In this document: piece by piece, positions 23,534-37,204 of the stretch
How the letters are laid out: the number at the start of each line of letters is the position of its first letter
Numbering within the stretch: the stretch's first letter is position 1
Position numbers and translations under genes: made by a program
The notes under the pieces: generated by a model
Databases searched by the model: none
What the model saw: the letters and a program-made list of their open reading frames with translations, nothing else
Told to the model about the DNA's origin: nothing
From: Nicotiana tabacum
Taxonomy: Eukaryota > Streptophyta > Magnoliopsida > Solanales > Solanaceae
Assembly (NCBI RefSeq): GCF_000715075.1
Contig: NC_134101.1
Span: forward strand, 29,889,322-29,953,321
Length of the DNA: 64,000 bases
Direction of reading: 5' to 3'

Positions 23534-26500
23534 TTCTCTCCTACTTAAATATACGTTCGTCCTCGAACGTGCTAAGGGCTGTTCCGGAGTTGTCCAAAAT
23601 CACAGTTTAACACTTCGAGCACCTACCCGTGCTACCACACCCAATTGAGCACATTAACTCGAGCCAATCTGAAAATTCTCCCCTTTATTTAGGCAAATAA
23701 GCCTTAGAGCCCAATTCTAACATCCAGAATTCTCCACCATGCCTGTTTCCAACCTATGAATGTCGTATCAATCACTACACGATGCACCAATACAGGATTG
23801 CATACCTTTGTTGAATTTAGACCATGCACCGCTTCATTCACATGACTATAATAACATCCTCCGATAACAATAGCCAAAATTCCACGAATCTGATGTTCAC
23901 AACACACCTCATGATACCTATAATTCCTGTTCCAACTCTTGAACTGCTTCCACGATGGAAGAAATGTGTAGAAATTCATAACCAACTGCTAAGTCAACAA
24001 ATTATTGAGTTTCTCCTTCTGACAAGAACCATTGCCTCATTATGGACCAAATAATGGTATTTGCTCTTTATTATACTTCATATAATCCTATCGTACTGAT
24101 CCCGGATCCAATAACCTCGTCTCACTTAGTATAAGCTGCTCAGGCAATAAGCTACCTCAGACATGACAAAAAATCTCATATGACGCCACCATGAGCTAAT
24201 AAGCTATGGACTCGATTGCGATACATAAGGAAAACAGACTATGGAAAGGATTACTCAACCCACGTGACTAATTAAAAAACTGAAAAGATGTCACGAACCT
24301 TCCTCAGAAAACGGGACACAAAACACACAAAATAGAATATAGTTGTACTCGACATCACACTGTTGCGGCGTACAACCCGATCCACACATGATACCCGTGG
24401 CGGCGTGCCACAAGATCCGCACAAGAAGAATCAATAACAAAATACTTACCGAGCTATAATGCTCATTGCTACAAAATATCTGAATATCACACACAAGCAC
24501 GCTTAGTGCATAATATCATCCCTGGAAGGACCGACAGCGCCATACGCTACAAAACTCAAGCATAACTAAGGTGCGATATATGATATGAATCTCGAGAGCC
24601 ATCCTGCTCACACAACATCATCGCTACGCGGAACCTCAACACATAAGAATTTTATCAAGCCGTTTCATAACTCACACGGCACAATATAGTATTACATGAA
24701 TAACCGACGACGAGACGACATCCAACGTCTGAATACTCCTCCATAGTGAGCGGTTATGTTGAAATGAACACATCCGACATGATATAGAGCCCATATTCAT
24801 ATTCAAATCCATCCACATACCTCAAGCCGATTCTGATCGCATCGTACTAGGCTAATAACCTTTCAAGTATCCATAATAACCCTTTTTCCCATAACATACA
24901 AGAATAGCCATCATAACCGGAACAATACTTCCACAGTCAACAACCAAATGAACCAAGCGCCCTCCAGGCATAAATTCTCGAATCAACGATATTACCACAA
25001 TATTTATACTTAGTTTCAATCTTCACTCAATCAAGTGACTACATGTCACTCTTATACAATCTTTCCGTGAGACACGCTCCCACGACCTTCCTCACTAGGT
25101 AACAAGTCTGCACATCCATGCTACTAGTTACACTAATGCTGTAAAGCATATCAAGAATCCACAAATCAATACACAAGGTCTCTTACCCCTGACATCGACC
25201 TTAGATGATGCCAAAAATAATACCATTTTACTTTAAACATCTAAATCCTTTTCCTTCTCATCTGAGCTCATGACATCCTTGTCAACACCGAACCGAAATC
25301 TTGAATCCTCAACTTTCGAATCCCATGCTACTTAGTGCACTTAACCACACCAATGCGCATGAGTACAAGAATTCCATCATAACTCCCGAACCACTAATAG
25401 GGTAAACACTTCATCATATAGAAGCCTTCTACTTAACTTATTTCAAGAGAACCATTGCAACACTTGATTGAATTCCCATATTCGCAGAAAATACCGGCCT
25501 CAAGTAGTGGTCTAAACCACCATAACTCTTCTGGGATCCCTCTACACATAACATATCATAATACTTGAATTTCTCCAAATAAAATCAATTACGGCGGCCG
25601 TCAATCCTCGCACGTACTGCTACAAATCACATGCATAATTCAATGCGCTGAAGGAATTGATCATTGCCACCGTCATGCCGATTCAACCTTTGTTAGCCGA
25701 CCCATCTTTTCTCAATTTATTCTCAACTTGCCTTAGAAATAATAATAGCTCCATTCATTACATCATGAACTCAAATCCGTACTCATCCCGAGTGACCTTA
25801 TTTCACGAGACCACGGTGTTTCAAAACCCACTAATCATCTCATATCCCTCATTGTGCGCACTTTCACATCTTCAATTGGTACACCCATTCTGATACTTCT
25901 TTTATGAATCCGAAGTTATTTCCTTCCGTTTCTCTATTGCTACACCACAACCTGAAGATAACGCAGAGTACTCCAAGCCCCGTTTCATAATCTGCTGCAA
26001 AAGCTCGATACTCAACCATACTATAGACTTGAGATCATTAGACACCACACTTTAAATTTTTGAATCAACTAGGACCGTTATTGAGAGTCACTTGCTCTGA
26101 CTTGTTCCCAAACATGATCAATTCCAAGGCTCTGCTTGCACATGGACACTTTATCAAGGAAACATCTGACTGTTTCACTTTCTTGTGCATTACATCTACA
26201 CTAAGCATAAACTCTGAGTCTTCCAAAAACCTAAATATGAATTGATAAGGCCAAATATGGCACACATTCCCCAAATACTTTGCTCAAATTACCACTGATG
26301 TTTTCTTTTATTAGTTGCAATGACCCACCAATACACCGATAACCAGAAACCGCACAAGTTGATACTACGCAATCCAATCATAGACAGTGAGGCTCTCCCA
26401 CTTAGCTTGAAGCTACAATTACAAAATTTTGGAATCCACAGAGATTCTTTCTTCATTGTTGACATGATCCTGCATACGCAACTCGCCAAATTTTCTCGAA

Positions 26501-27975
26501 ATCCTTCTATTAACCTTTAATAAACACTCCAAACCACTAGCCACATTTACATATTAAATCTCTTACCGGGTAGCCAGTAGAATTTTTCGCAGAAGCTTCG
26601 TCAATACCACGCAACCGCTAACCTGCTCACAGGAGATAACCCACCTGTGGAAATTATATGCCGACATATTCCAACGCCGCTGCACTGGGTGCAAATGCTA
26701 CAAAATCAGTAGATCATCCTGAATCCGAGCTTATTTACTAGCTGCACTAGTCCGTTCACTCCTCATGAACATCAACTAAAGGTGCGACAATACATTTTAA
26801 TCCAAAGTCATGTTGTATCATTCTTCATATCAAGCAACTCCCTCCTGTTGTATCCAATCTTCCTCAATATAGCAGCTAATATTACAATTTAAGTCTGTAG
26901 ACCTAGTCACTGTCCATCCTAAATCCCAAACCACTTCAAACTTTCCTCAAGTCGTGTAGTTATCCTACCACGTAACTCATATGCTACCTTGCCACTCTTC
27001 TTTAAGCAACTACTCGACTTCTGTTTCTCACACTTGGCCTCCTAGGAACTTAACCACCATAAGACACCTTCCACATGTCCTTCCTCATCCTTCGCTACCC
27101 AGTTGTTGCCTTAACTCAAAATCCATCTCTGTAGCACTTGAACCAATAGCTCGTTACCAGCTTTAAACCTTTCTGACGATCATCCTTCTCGATACATCAA
27201 TACAAGGAATGCTGCTTCGATCCTGAATCACTGCACACCGCGATCTCTAATGACTGATTCCCCTATACCAATTCCTAACACCCCGTCGTGAAGGAGAGTT
27301 GAAGAAAACCATAACACCGATGAACCTTAACGTATTTTACAAGGCGATGACACCACATCAAAATTGAGAGCTCTACCACACTCGAAAATATCAACCTTCG
27401 TTACTCCATCAACCCCAAACCTGAACATTCATAGTCCGATTGCCTTTTCTCCGCTGGAATTAAAACATGGAACCTCTGAATCATGTACTGAGAAATCCTT
27501 CTTTCAAGTCGTTTACTGCCCTGACACATAGACTGGCATTTTACCATTTCATAAACACTGTGTGATAACAACGCACGAATCGTCATAACAATCAATGCCA
27601 AATCTCAAAACCTTAGGTAGTACTGATACTTAATTTGAAATAACAGAGCGACCTTTAGCAAGGCGACGACAATAGCCCAATTAATTACACAGAAAGAAGC
27701 ATCATGTACTACATCTGTAGTACGATTAAAAATTTCCTCGATCCCCAATTTATAACAAGCGCTTCACGTCGCATAAGATTGAGTAGGAAGGAAATAAAGG
27801 CATAAGCCTCAAAGGAATCAAATCGCACGATGAGGAATCAAAAAGGGAAATATTCCTAACAGCCCTATAGCCTCTCGAAGATAAGTACAGACGTCTCCGT
27901 ACCGATCCACAAGACTCTACTAGACTTGCTCATGACTCGTGAGACCTAAGTGAACCTAGTGCTCTATTACCATGT
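23534..27975 (-). mobile_element. LARD-B interior, non-coding
   Basis: A 4.4-kb interior with a polypurine tract (minus strand AGTAGGAGAGAA) at 23534-23545, the perfect 7-bp inverted repeat ACGTTCG-TCCT-CGAACGT at 23553-23570, and a degenerate iMet-type primer-binding site at 27961-27972 (10 of 12 bases of TGGTATCAGAGC). Open frames are all shorter than 95 codons, and none has a gag or pol motif. Large parts match LARD-A 1966-3983 and 11136-11687 in reverse complement. I see nothing that codes for a known protein. Confidence 0.8.
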
Positions 27976-30833
27976 TGTCACAACCCAAAATCCAAAAAGG
28001 CCGTGATGGCACCGGACACCACTGTTAGGTAAGCCAACCATAATCAATTAACTTAATTACCCATCTTAGTATTTTTGAAATAAATATTTCTTCAATGAAA
28101 TAGTAAAGATAAAACTCATAGAGTAAATGATAAATATTTTTAGCAACTAAATTTCTAAACAACTCACAACCATTTCCAAAACCCGATGTCACAAGTGCAT
28201 AAGCATTTACTAGCGAATTAAAATAAAATACAACATCTGTCCAGAATACAAATTAGACAGAAAAATATAATAACTCTGAAGGAGACTCTGTTAGCTGCGG
28301 ATCGTAATATAGAATGCAGCTCATCCATGTCCCCACAATTATTAACCACACCTCTGCGCCCACAAGGCCGCTATACATATATGTACCTGCACAATAAAAT
28401 GTGCAGCAAGTACAGTATGAGTACGAAAACAACGTGTACCCAGTAAGTATCAAGCCTAATCTCGAAGTGGTAGAGACGAGATAGCCGACTTTGACACTCA
28501 CTATGGGTCAATAATAATAATTGAAATAAATTATAATTGTTCAAATCAACATGGTTCACAGAGTTAACAATAATTTTATTCAATTAGCAGAAATAATAAG
28601 AATCCTTCAAATGCAACAATTTTCCAATTTATTAATTAAATCATGCAATTTTAATAAAACTTTCAATTTATCAAATAGCTTTACAAGCTGCAATTCAATT
28701 TCAATAAATTTTTAATTTATTAATTAGTCTCATTTACAGGAATAACAAGCAGGAATAATAATTCATTAAATTCCAAAGATTTTCAATTTATCAATTAGCT
28801 TCGCAAGCTGAAATAAACTATTAAGGTATCGTGTAATTATTATTATTAAGCACGATTTCTGCCGAGGAAGTACGGCCCGATCCAGAGTGTCATGTACACT
28901 GCCGAGGGATGTGCGGCATGATCCATAGTTGCATCTATCCTGCTGAGGTGTTCGGCCGCTCCACAATAAAGGAGGAGATTTTTCTTATGTACCTCCGGGA
29001 ATGAGAGTATGTTTATTATAAGATAAATTTGAGAGGATGAACAATTTCTTTTAACAATTAATTAATTTAAACAGAAAATCAAGCATATGAGATTTCCATT
29101 CTTTAATATCTTTATCTAACAATTCACAATATATTCATATATATCAATTAATATTAATTAAACAAAGAATACAATTTACACAAGTAATTCATGCTTTGAG
29201 TCCTAAACTACCCGGACTTTAGCATTAATAGTAGCTACGCACGGACTCTCGTCACCTCGTGCGTACGCAGCCCCCGCAATTAGCAACAATTATTCAATTT
29301 AATCCCTATGGGGTAATTTTTCCCTCACAAGATTAGACAAGAGACTTATCTCGTCTCAAAGTCCACTTTCCGATTACCACGTCGCGTTGAATTCTCGATT
29401 CGACACCGAAAAATCCGAATCTATACAAATATTGTACAAAATAATTAATATATGCTAAATGATTTGAAATCTATCTATTAAATAAATTACCTTATCCAAA
29501 ATGGTAAAATTCCTAAAATTCACCCCGGGCCCACGTGCTTGGATTCTGGAAATTTTCGGATGAAAACGTTACCTATAATCTCAAAAACTTAAATATATAA
29601 TTTCTACCCAATTCCATGACTATTTTCGTGGTTAAAATCTCATTTTTATAAAAATCTAGGTTTTTCATCTAAATCTTTGATTTCTAAGATTTACTAGTTA
29701 TAATCTACTTATAATCTGTGTATTTAACTCAAGGGGTGTAGAATTAACTTACCTCCAAGTTGTTAGTTGAACTCCCTTCTCAAAAGCTCTGAAATCGCCC
29801 GAAAATGGAGGAAAAATGGGCTCAAAATGTCTGAGCCCCGATTTTTAACCATTCTGCCAAGCAGTGGTTTCGCACCTGCGGAAAGGGTACCGCACCTACG
29901 GCTTTCACACCTGCGGAAAAATCCTCGCAGGTGCGAGTTTCGATCGCCTGCCCCCTTTCGCATCTGCGTGCACTGCCTCGCACCTGCATGTTCGCAGGTG
30001 CACTAAAATTTCGCATCTGCGGCAGTGGCCTCCCCTTCCCTTTTTCCGCTTCTGCGCATGACCCCTCGCATCTGCGAGAGTCGCACCTGCGGCTGTCCAA
30101 GCGCATGTGCGAACGTACCAGAAACAGAAGGGTTCAGTTCTTCTTCAAAATTCCAAAGTTGATCTGAGCCTCGTCCGGTTAACACTCGGGGCCCCCGGGG
30201 CCCCGCCCGAACATACCAACAAGTTTAAAATCATAAACGGACTTGCTCGAACTCACGGAACGTGTAAAACAATATCAAATCTAAGAATCATACCCCAAAC
30301 CAAATTGATTCAAACTTAAAATTTTCATGTTCTTTAATTTACTTCCAATGCGCCGGAACATACTTAAACTACTCGGAATTACACCAAAATTTGCGTGCAA
30401 GTCTTAAATCACTATACGTCACTATTCCCAAACTTGAAATCCCAAACGGACTTCAACTACTCAAAATCCTACGCCAAAACAATTTTAAAGAACTTTAAAC
30501 CTTCAAATAGTTGATTTTCACTATTAAACGCCAAAACGCTCCTGAGTTATCCAAAACCCGATTCGAACATACGCCCAAGTTCGAAATCATCATACAAACC
30601 TATTGGAACCGTCAAATCCCGATTCCGAGGTCGTTTTCTCAAAATATTGACCGAAGTCAAACTTGTCCATTTAAAGCTAACTTAAGGAACCAAGTGTTCC
30701 GATTTCAACCCGAACACTTCCAAATCCTGAACCAACCATCCCTACAAGTCATAAATCATTAAAAACACATACGGGAAGTTTTATTTAGGGGAACGGGGTT
30801 CTAACAGTCAAAATGACCGGTTGGGTCGTGACA
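27976..30833 (-). mobile_element. LARD-B 5' LTR (2858 bp)
   Basis: Starts TGTCACAACCC and ends GGGTCGTGACA. It carries the same signals as the 3' copy: cluster at about 29870-30120, GGTAAG at about 29750 and 29345, hairpin at 29236-29265, acceptor-like word ending at 28387. It also has a 27-base stretch near 29670-29697 lacking in the other copy. The right target-site copy is CAATT at 30834-30838, one mismatch from CTATT. Confidence 0.93.
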
Positions 30834-32012
30834 CAATTGGTGGAGGCAGATGAAGAAGTACATAGTGAAATATGTAGCTCGGTACCTAAACTGTCAGTAG
30901 GTGACGTATGAGCATCAGCGACTTGGTGAATTGCTTCAGAGGTTAGATATTAAAGAGTGGAAATAGGAGCGGATCACTTTGGATTTTGTTGTTGGGCTCC
31001 CACAGACTTGGAGGAAGTTCGATGTAGTATGGGTAATTATGGATGTATTGAGCAAGTCAGCTCATTTCATTCAAGTGGCGACTACTTATTCTTTAGAGAA
31101 GCTGGCTCAGGTTTATATTTACGAGATTTTCAGGCTTCATGGCGTGCCAATATCTATCATCTCTGACCGAGGTACGCAGATTACATTGCGGTTTTGGAGG
31201 GTTGTTCGACATGAGTTAGGCATGCGGGTGGAGTTGAGTACAACATTTCACCCTCATATTGACGGACAGTTCGAGCGCACTATTTAGATATTCGAGGATA
31301 TGCTTCGTGCGTGTGCGATGGAGTTCGGGGGTTCTTGGGATCAGTTCTTGCCGCTTGTGGAATTTGCCTACAACAATAATTACCAGTCGAGCATTCTGAT
31401 GGCCCCGTATGAGGCTTTATATGGTAGGCGGTGTCGGTCTCCGGTGGGTTGGTTCGAGCCGGGTAAGGCTAGGATATTGGGTATAGACTTGGTTCAGGAT
31501 GGTTAGGAAAAGGTTAAATTGATTCAAGATCGACTTCCTACAACCCAATCTAGAAGAAGGATTATGCGGATCGGAAGGTTCGCGACATTGCATTCATGGT
31601 TGGGGAGAGGGTCTTGCTCTGAGTTTCACCCATGAAGGGTGTTATGAGGTTCAAAAAAAAAGGGCAAGCTGAGCCCTAGATATATTAGACCATTTGAGAT
31701 TCTTGAGAGGGTTGGAGAGATGGCTTACAGACTTGCACCACCACCCAGTCTAGTTGTAGTTCATCCAGTATTCTATGTTTCTATGCTCCGAAAGTATCAC
31801 GACAATCCGTCTCAAGTGTTGGATTTCATCTCAGTCAAGTTGGACAAGGATTTATTTTATGTGGAGGAGCCGGTGGCCATTTTGGACAGGCAGGTTTGAA
31901 AGTTGAGGTCAAAGAATATTGCTTCAGTGAAGGTTCGGTGGAGGGCTCAGCCAGTCGAGGAGGCGACTTGGGAGGCCGAGCATGAAATGCGTAGCCGTTT
32001 CCTCATCTTTTG
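30834..32012 (+). pseudogene. Tekay-1 pol part 2: integrase core and chromodomain
   Basis: Continuation of the pol frame broken at 20668. The integrase core carries both Asp of the DDE triad (VIMD..SKSAHF near 31040 and ISDRGTQ near 31160). The Glu lies in GQFERTI near 31270, followed by a TAG in place of Gln at about 31286. A further stop occurs near 31504 (ORF 31300-31506), then frameshifted C-terminal sequence. The last part reads VKVRWRAQPVEEATWEAEHEMRSR in pieces, the Tekay-type chromodomain end, and stops near 32012. The chromodomain is thought to steer integration to heterochromatin. Confidence 0.92.
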
Positions 32013-32037
32013 ACCACTTCACGTATGTATCTATACT

Positions 32038-32074
32038 CGTTCGAGGACGAATGTTTGTTTTAAGAGGGGGAGGA
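32038..32074 (+). other. Tekay-1 inverted repeat and polypurine tract
   Basis: CGTTCG-AGGA-CGAATG (32038-32053) is followed by AGAGGGGGAGGA (32063-32074), directly before the LTR start TGTAACTACTCG. The same arrangement occurs before the LTRs of LARD-A, LARD-B and Tekay-3. Confidence 0.85.
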
Positions 32075-33058
32075 TGTAACTACTCGACCGGTCGTTTTTA
32101 AGTGTTTTAGCCCCGATCCCCTAAATTATGATTCCTCTATGCTATATTGTGGTTATGTAACTTTCCGGGATGGTTAGTTTTAGTTTCGGGTGAGTTTCGG
32201 AGTGAAATAGGACACTAGTCCCTACGTTGGAAGGTTAAGTCGTAAGAGTTGACCATAGTTTGACTTATGTAAATATGTCTCTGAAATAGACGGTTCCAAT
32301 AGCTCCGTATGGTGATTTTGATCTTAGGAGCATGTCCGGATGTTGAATTGGAGGTCCGTAGGTCGTTTTAGTGTGAATTGGCGAATGTTAGAAAGTTGAA
32401 AGATTTTGGAAGTTTGACCGGTAGTGGACCTTATTGATATTGGGGTCGGATCCCGATTCCGGAAGTTGGAATAGGCATGTAATTTCATTTATGACTTATT
32501 TGCAAAATTTAAAGTTAATCGGAGTTGATTTGATATGAATCGGCATCGGTTTAAGAATTTGGAAATTCATAGTTCAAAGGCTTGAACTTGGGTTGCGATT
32601 CGTAGAATTTGTGTTGTTTGATGTGATTTGTGGCCTCGAGTAGGTCCATTATGTATTTTGAAACTTTTTGGTATATTCAGACGGGGTCCCGGGGGGCTCG
32701 GGTGTGAATCGGATGAAAATCAGATCATTTTTTGACTTAGTGTTTTCCTGAAGTGCTGTTATTCTGGTGTCATTGCACCTGCGGAGGGTCTGGCCGCATG
32801 TACGGTCACGCAGGTGCGCCTTGGTCATCGCATGAGAGGAGGATCCCAGCCCAGGCCTGGGTTCGCAGGTGCGGACGCCTGAGCGCAGATGCGCTTCCGC
32901 AAACACGACCTTTTTCTCCGTAGAAGCAGAATTTGAGGAGGGGGCATGGGATAGGACTGCAGGTGAGGTCTACTTTTCCGCAGAAGCGGGCTCGCAGGTG
33001 CGAGCCATGGACTACAGAAGAGGAACCCCCGGACTTAAGTGGAATCCACACCTGTGAT
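32075..33058 (+). mobile_element. Tekay-1 3' LTR, first part
   Basis: Starts TGTAACTACTCGACC after the polypurine tract. From about 32617 it matches 14704 onward. It contains the inverted-repeat cluster CGCACCTGCGG / TCGCAGGTGCG at about 32770-33058 and then breaks off near 33058, equal to about 15105 in the left copy. The rest of the LTR resumes at 38232, with about 680 bases lost at the breakpoint. Confidence 0.85.
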
Positions 33059-34357
33059 CTAGCGCAGCAGCCTCCAGCCTACTATATGAGACACATCAGC
33101 GGAATGGACCTTCCCCTCTTGGGCGCCCTCTACTCGCCTGAATACCCCGCTGTGACACATCTGTCTGAAGTCTAGGACAATCTCTCACCCTGTGGCTGGT
33201 ATCTCCACACTCGAAGCAACCTCTCTGCTGACGTGGCTGTGGGAACTGTGCGATACGGGTAGTCTGAGACCCATGAGCACCTGAAATACTATGCGAAGCC
33301 TGAAGTGCAAACTAAACTGGCTGACCCACAAAACCCCTACCATGTTGTACCCCTACCATGACCTCCTCACCTCACTGTCCTCTCTCTCCTGATCTCTCAT
33401 GTACTCTTTTTCATGGCCCCGCCTGTCTTCTCTCTCCTGATCCCATATGCCCTCTACTCGGTGAGCGATCCCTACCACCTGCTGAAACGAAACATCTGAC
33501 TCTAACTCTCGAGCCATGCTGAATCTAATATCATGCCTGAGTCCCTCAATGAATCTACGGACACGTTCTCTAACTGTGGCGACCAAAACAGGTGCATGCC
33601 TGGCCAAATCACTGAATCTCATGGCATACTCTGACACTAACATAGTGCCCTGGCGCAACTGCTCATACTCTGCGTGCCATGCATCTCGAAGGGACTGAGG
33701 TACAAACTCTCTCAGGAACATCTCTGGAAACTGAACCCATGTAAGTGAAGCTAACTCGGCCGGGCAACCCAACCCATATGCCCGCCACCACTGATAAGCC
33801 ACTCCCCTGAGCTGGAATGTAGTAAAAGCAACCCCGCTCGTCTCCACAATACCCATAGTACGGAGAATGCGGTAACACTCCTCCAGCAAATCATGTGCAC
33901 TCTCTAAAGCCAAACCACTGAATGTAGGAGGGTCATATTTCTTGAACCTTGCAAGTCTAAGCTGCTCTTCCTCGGATTCTGCTGCCCTGACCACGGGCTG
34001 AACTAGAACCATAGTCTGTGTCGCCATGACACCTGGAACCTGACCGACATGAACTCGCTGCTCTGGGGTGTGGGTAGCGGGAGTCTGGGTTCCTCCCCCG
34101 ATTTATGAAGTAGTTAATGCAACCGGAATCAACCCCGCCTGAGCCAATGTACCAAACATGCTCAAGAACTGTGCTAAGGTCTCCTGAAGTCTGGGGGTAA
34201 CAGGAAGCGCCTCCGGTACCTGCTCCCCAACTAGAACTACTGGCGGCTCCTCAACTGCTGCTCTGGCTGCGACACTTACTCCTCATCGGCCTTTGTCTCT
34301 AGCGATACCTGCTACGGGAGAAGCATCGTCGATAACTGCAGCTTGTGTCCTCGCCAT
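33059..34357 (-). pseudogene. Tekay-2 gag, nearly whole, pol missing
   Basis: Gag of a minus-strand chromovirus. The start ATG is at 34357-34355 (MARTQAAVIDDA) and is in frame with the long open part at 33353-34027. At least two stops lie in the first 110 codons. The core has the retrotransposon gag blocks YDPPTFSGL, YQWWRAYG, WVQFPEMFLREFVPQSLRDA and the RRFIEGL block. The zinc knuckle at about 33180-33225 is intact (CFECGDTSHRVRDC). The copy ends at about 33059 and abuts the Tekay-1 LTR, so protease, RT, RNase H, integrase and the 3' LTR are all gone. Confidence 0.88.
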
Positions 34358-34556
34358 CTGTGAGAGAATGGAATGATAAAAGTTTAAACTCCGAGATCAA
34401 TAAGCTCGCACGATAGGAATAAAAGAAGTGAGAATGTCCTAATAGTTCCGTAGCCTCTCGAAGATAAGTACAGACGTCTCCGTACCGATCCGCAAGACTC
34501 TACTAAACTCGCTTATGACTCGTAGCACCCATGAACCCAGAGCTATGATACCAACT
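34358..34556 (-). other. Tekay-2 leader with primer-binding site
   Basis: About 200 bases between LTR and gag start. The minus-strand word TGGTATCATAGC (34542-34553) is one base from the iMet-type TGGTATCAGAGC. The segment with CCTCTCGAAGATAAGTACAG is also found in the leaders of LARD-A, LARD-B and Tekay-3. The leader is therefore shared between coding and non-coding families. Confidence 0.85.
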
Positions 34557-35788
34557 TGTCACAACCCAATTTTCCCTCCGTTGGGTATCGTGATGGCACC
34601 TAGTCTTAGGGACTAGGTAAGCCTAACATTTACTAAATAACAACAATAATTAAATAACATCTAACAATTATTTAACAAGTTAAATAGAAATCTCTTACAA
34701 TTCCCAAAACCGGTAGTACAAATCATAAGCTCTACAGAGTGTTTGCTAGAAAACTTCTAAATACAACTGTCCAGAAATAAGAATAAACAGCGCAATATGA
34801 AAGCTTGAAGGTAACTCCAAAGCCTGCGAACGCAACAGCAGGCTTACCTTGAGTCTCCACAGCAACGACCCGCACAGCTACAAACTAACAAATGCCTGGA
34901 TCTGCACAAAAAATGTGCAAAAGTATAGAATGAGCACACCACAACGGTGCCCAGTAAGTATCAAGACTAACCTCGGTGGAGTAGTGATGAGGAACAGTCA
35001 AGACACCCACTGGTCTTGACTGAACAAGTATGAGTATGGGAACAACAGAAATATGATATCTACATAAAGACTATGCAATATGGCTCACAATACAGTAATG
35101 GCAATAAGAAAGGAAACAACAAATATTAGTGGAATACCATAAAGAAATGACACATAAAAGTGAATGGAACATAACCTAAATTCGGAATCACCAATACAGC
35201 AAGGACAAGTAATAACTCAGCAACTACAACCGCTTTTACATCAGGTTCTAGTCATCAAACTCCACGAGGTACCGAACCTCGGACAAATCACAACTCACGG
35301 GTCTCAATACCTGAACCCTAACACTTGGCATCCTGTGCCCTCATAACACCTCATAACCGCACTGACGACTCACGTGCCAATAGAGCTATTCTCACATAGA
35401 AGGCAAGTAAACAAGGGTGAGCATTTATGCTCCACAATATCAAGAACACCTCTTATCCTATAAGAGTACTTAACTACGTGTATGCTTGTGCAAGTGTCCT
35501 AACATAGTCCATACCAGCAAATAAGCATAAGGAAAACAAACGGACAACACGTAGAATATTTTCTCACAGCTTTCACAAGATAAAGCTCACATAGGTAGGT
35601 GTACCACTACACAATATCAACAACAAGAATGCCCCCAGGCCATCACAAATCATCACAAATCAATCCCTGACACAACCCACCTTATCTCGCCACGTGTGCA
35701 ATAATAATATAAATGCCCGCCTTGTCTCTCCACACGTGCATAATAATGTTCCCATCTTGTCTCGCCACATGCGCAACCCACATTTATC

Positions 35789-35791
<3 letters not shown>

Positions 35792-35846
<55 letters not shown>
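35792..35846. repeat. (TA)n microsatellite
   Basis: About 55 bp of pure TA in the Tekay-2 LTR. Confidence 0.98.
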
Positions 35847-35851
<5 letters not shown>

Positions 35852-37204
35852 CTGACCATCAGTCACTCAGTACCGAGAAATATCAGATAAAAACATTAGC
35901 ATGGCAGAAACCTCGTACAATCCCATAACAACAACCGCACGGCAAAAACCTCGTGCATCACAATAATAAATACAACAGCAACAATGATAATAATACAAGG
36001 ATACGTCAAATACGTACTCAGAAATTCCAGAACTCAAGGAAACGGAAGAACTAATTCACAAGGAGTATCCACAATAGAGAACGCTAGTCATAATAAGAAC
36101 AACTCAACAAGAAAGGAAATATTATGTAACAACGGTCCCACAAGGTACAGTTCAACAATGAGGGAAATATCACGAGTCAATAATTCTAATAAGGATGAGT
36201 CAATTAAGATATAGGATATCTAAACTTCTTTTAAGGTCGGGCAAGTACGAAAGAGACACAACATCTTCAATTAAGGATAAGCAGTATGAAGATAATCATA
36301 GCCTCAATTAAGGATGAACAATACAGAAAAGATAATTATAATTTCAGATAAAGATAAGCAATTAGGGAAAAGACAACACGTCAATAGAAGAGATACAATT
36401 TCAGTTAAGGCACATATGAATCAAATGAATAACAAAAGTGGATCAGGAAGCAATTAATTTCAATTAAAGCAGGTAGAAGTGAAACTGGAAATTTAGAAAT
36501 GCAATCATAACGAGAACAACTGCATATTCAGTGAGTAAAAGGACCTAAGAATCCCTAAAGGCCAATTTTTTCACAAATAAGTCCGGGCACGCACTCGTCA
36601 CCTCGCATACATGGACTACAATTAACATAGAAAACTCAAATCCTAAGGGGTAGTTCCCCCACACGAAGTTAGGCAATATACTTACCTCAAAGAAGACATA
36701 CTGATACTCAAAAATGAACTTCTTGGGTGAAATGACCTACGGACCGCTCAAATCTAATCAAAATAACTTCAAAGCACAAATAAAACGCATAAGAGACTAT
36801 TCCGGATCATAAAGCTTCAATCTTTATCAAAATCTAAAAATCGATCCAAAAGTCGACCTCTGGGCCCGCACCTCGGAACCCAACAAATTTTGCAAAACCC
36901 AAAAACCCATTTCGATATGAGTCCAACCATACAGAAATTATCAAATTCCGATACCATTTCGTCCCTCAAATCATGATTTTTCATTTTGGATTTGTTTTTC
37001 AAAAACTACCATTTTCCTCAACTCAAAACACAAATTAAATAATAAAAAAAAGATAAAATTATGGAATATATAAAATTCTAGATGAGGAACACTTACCCAA
37101 TCGATTTGCTTGAAAAACCCACAAAGAATCGCTCAAATCGAGCTCTAGAACTCCAAAAATGTTAAAATGGCTAACCCTCGGAATATAGAACTTATATTCT
37201 GCCC

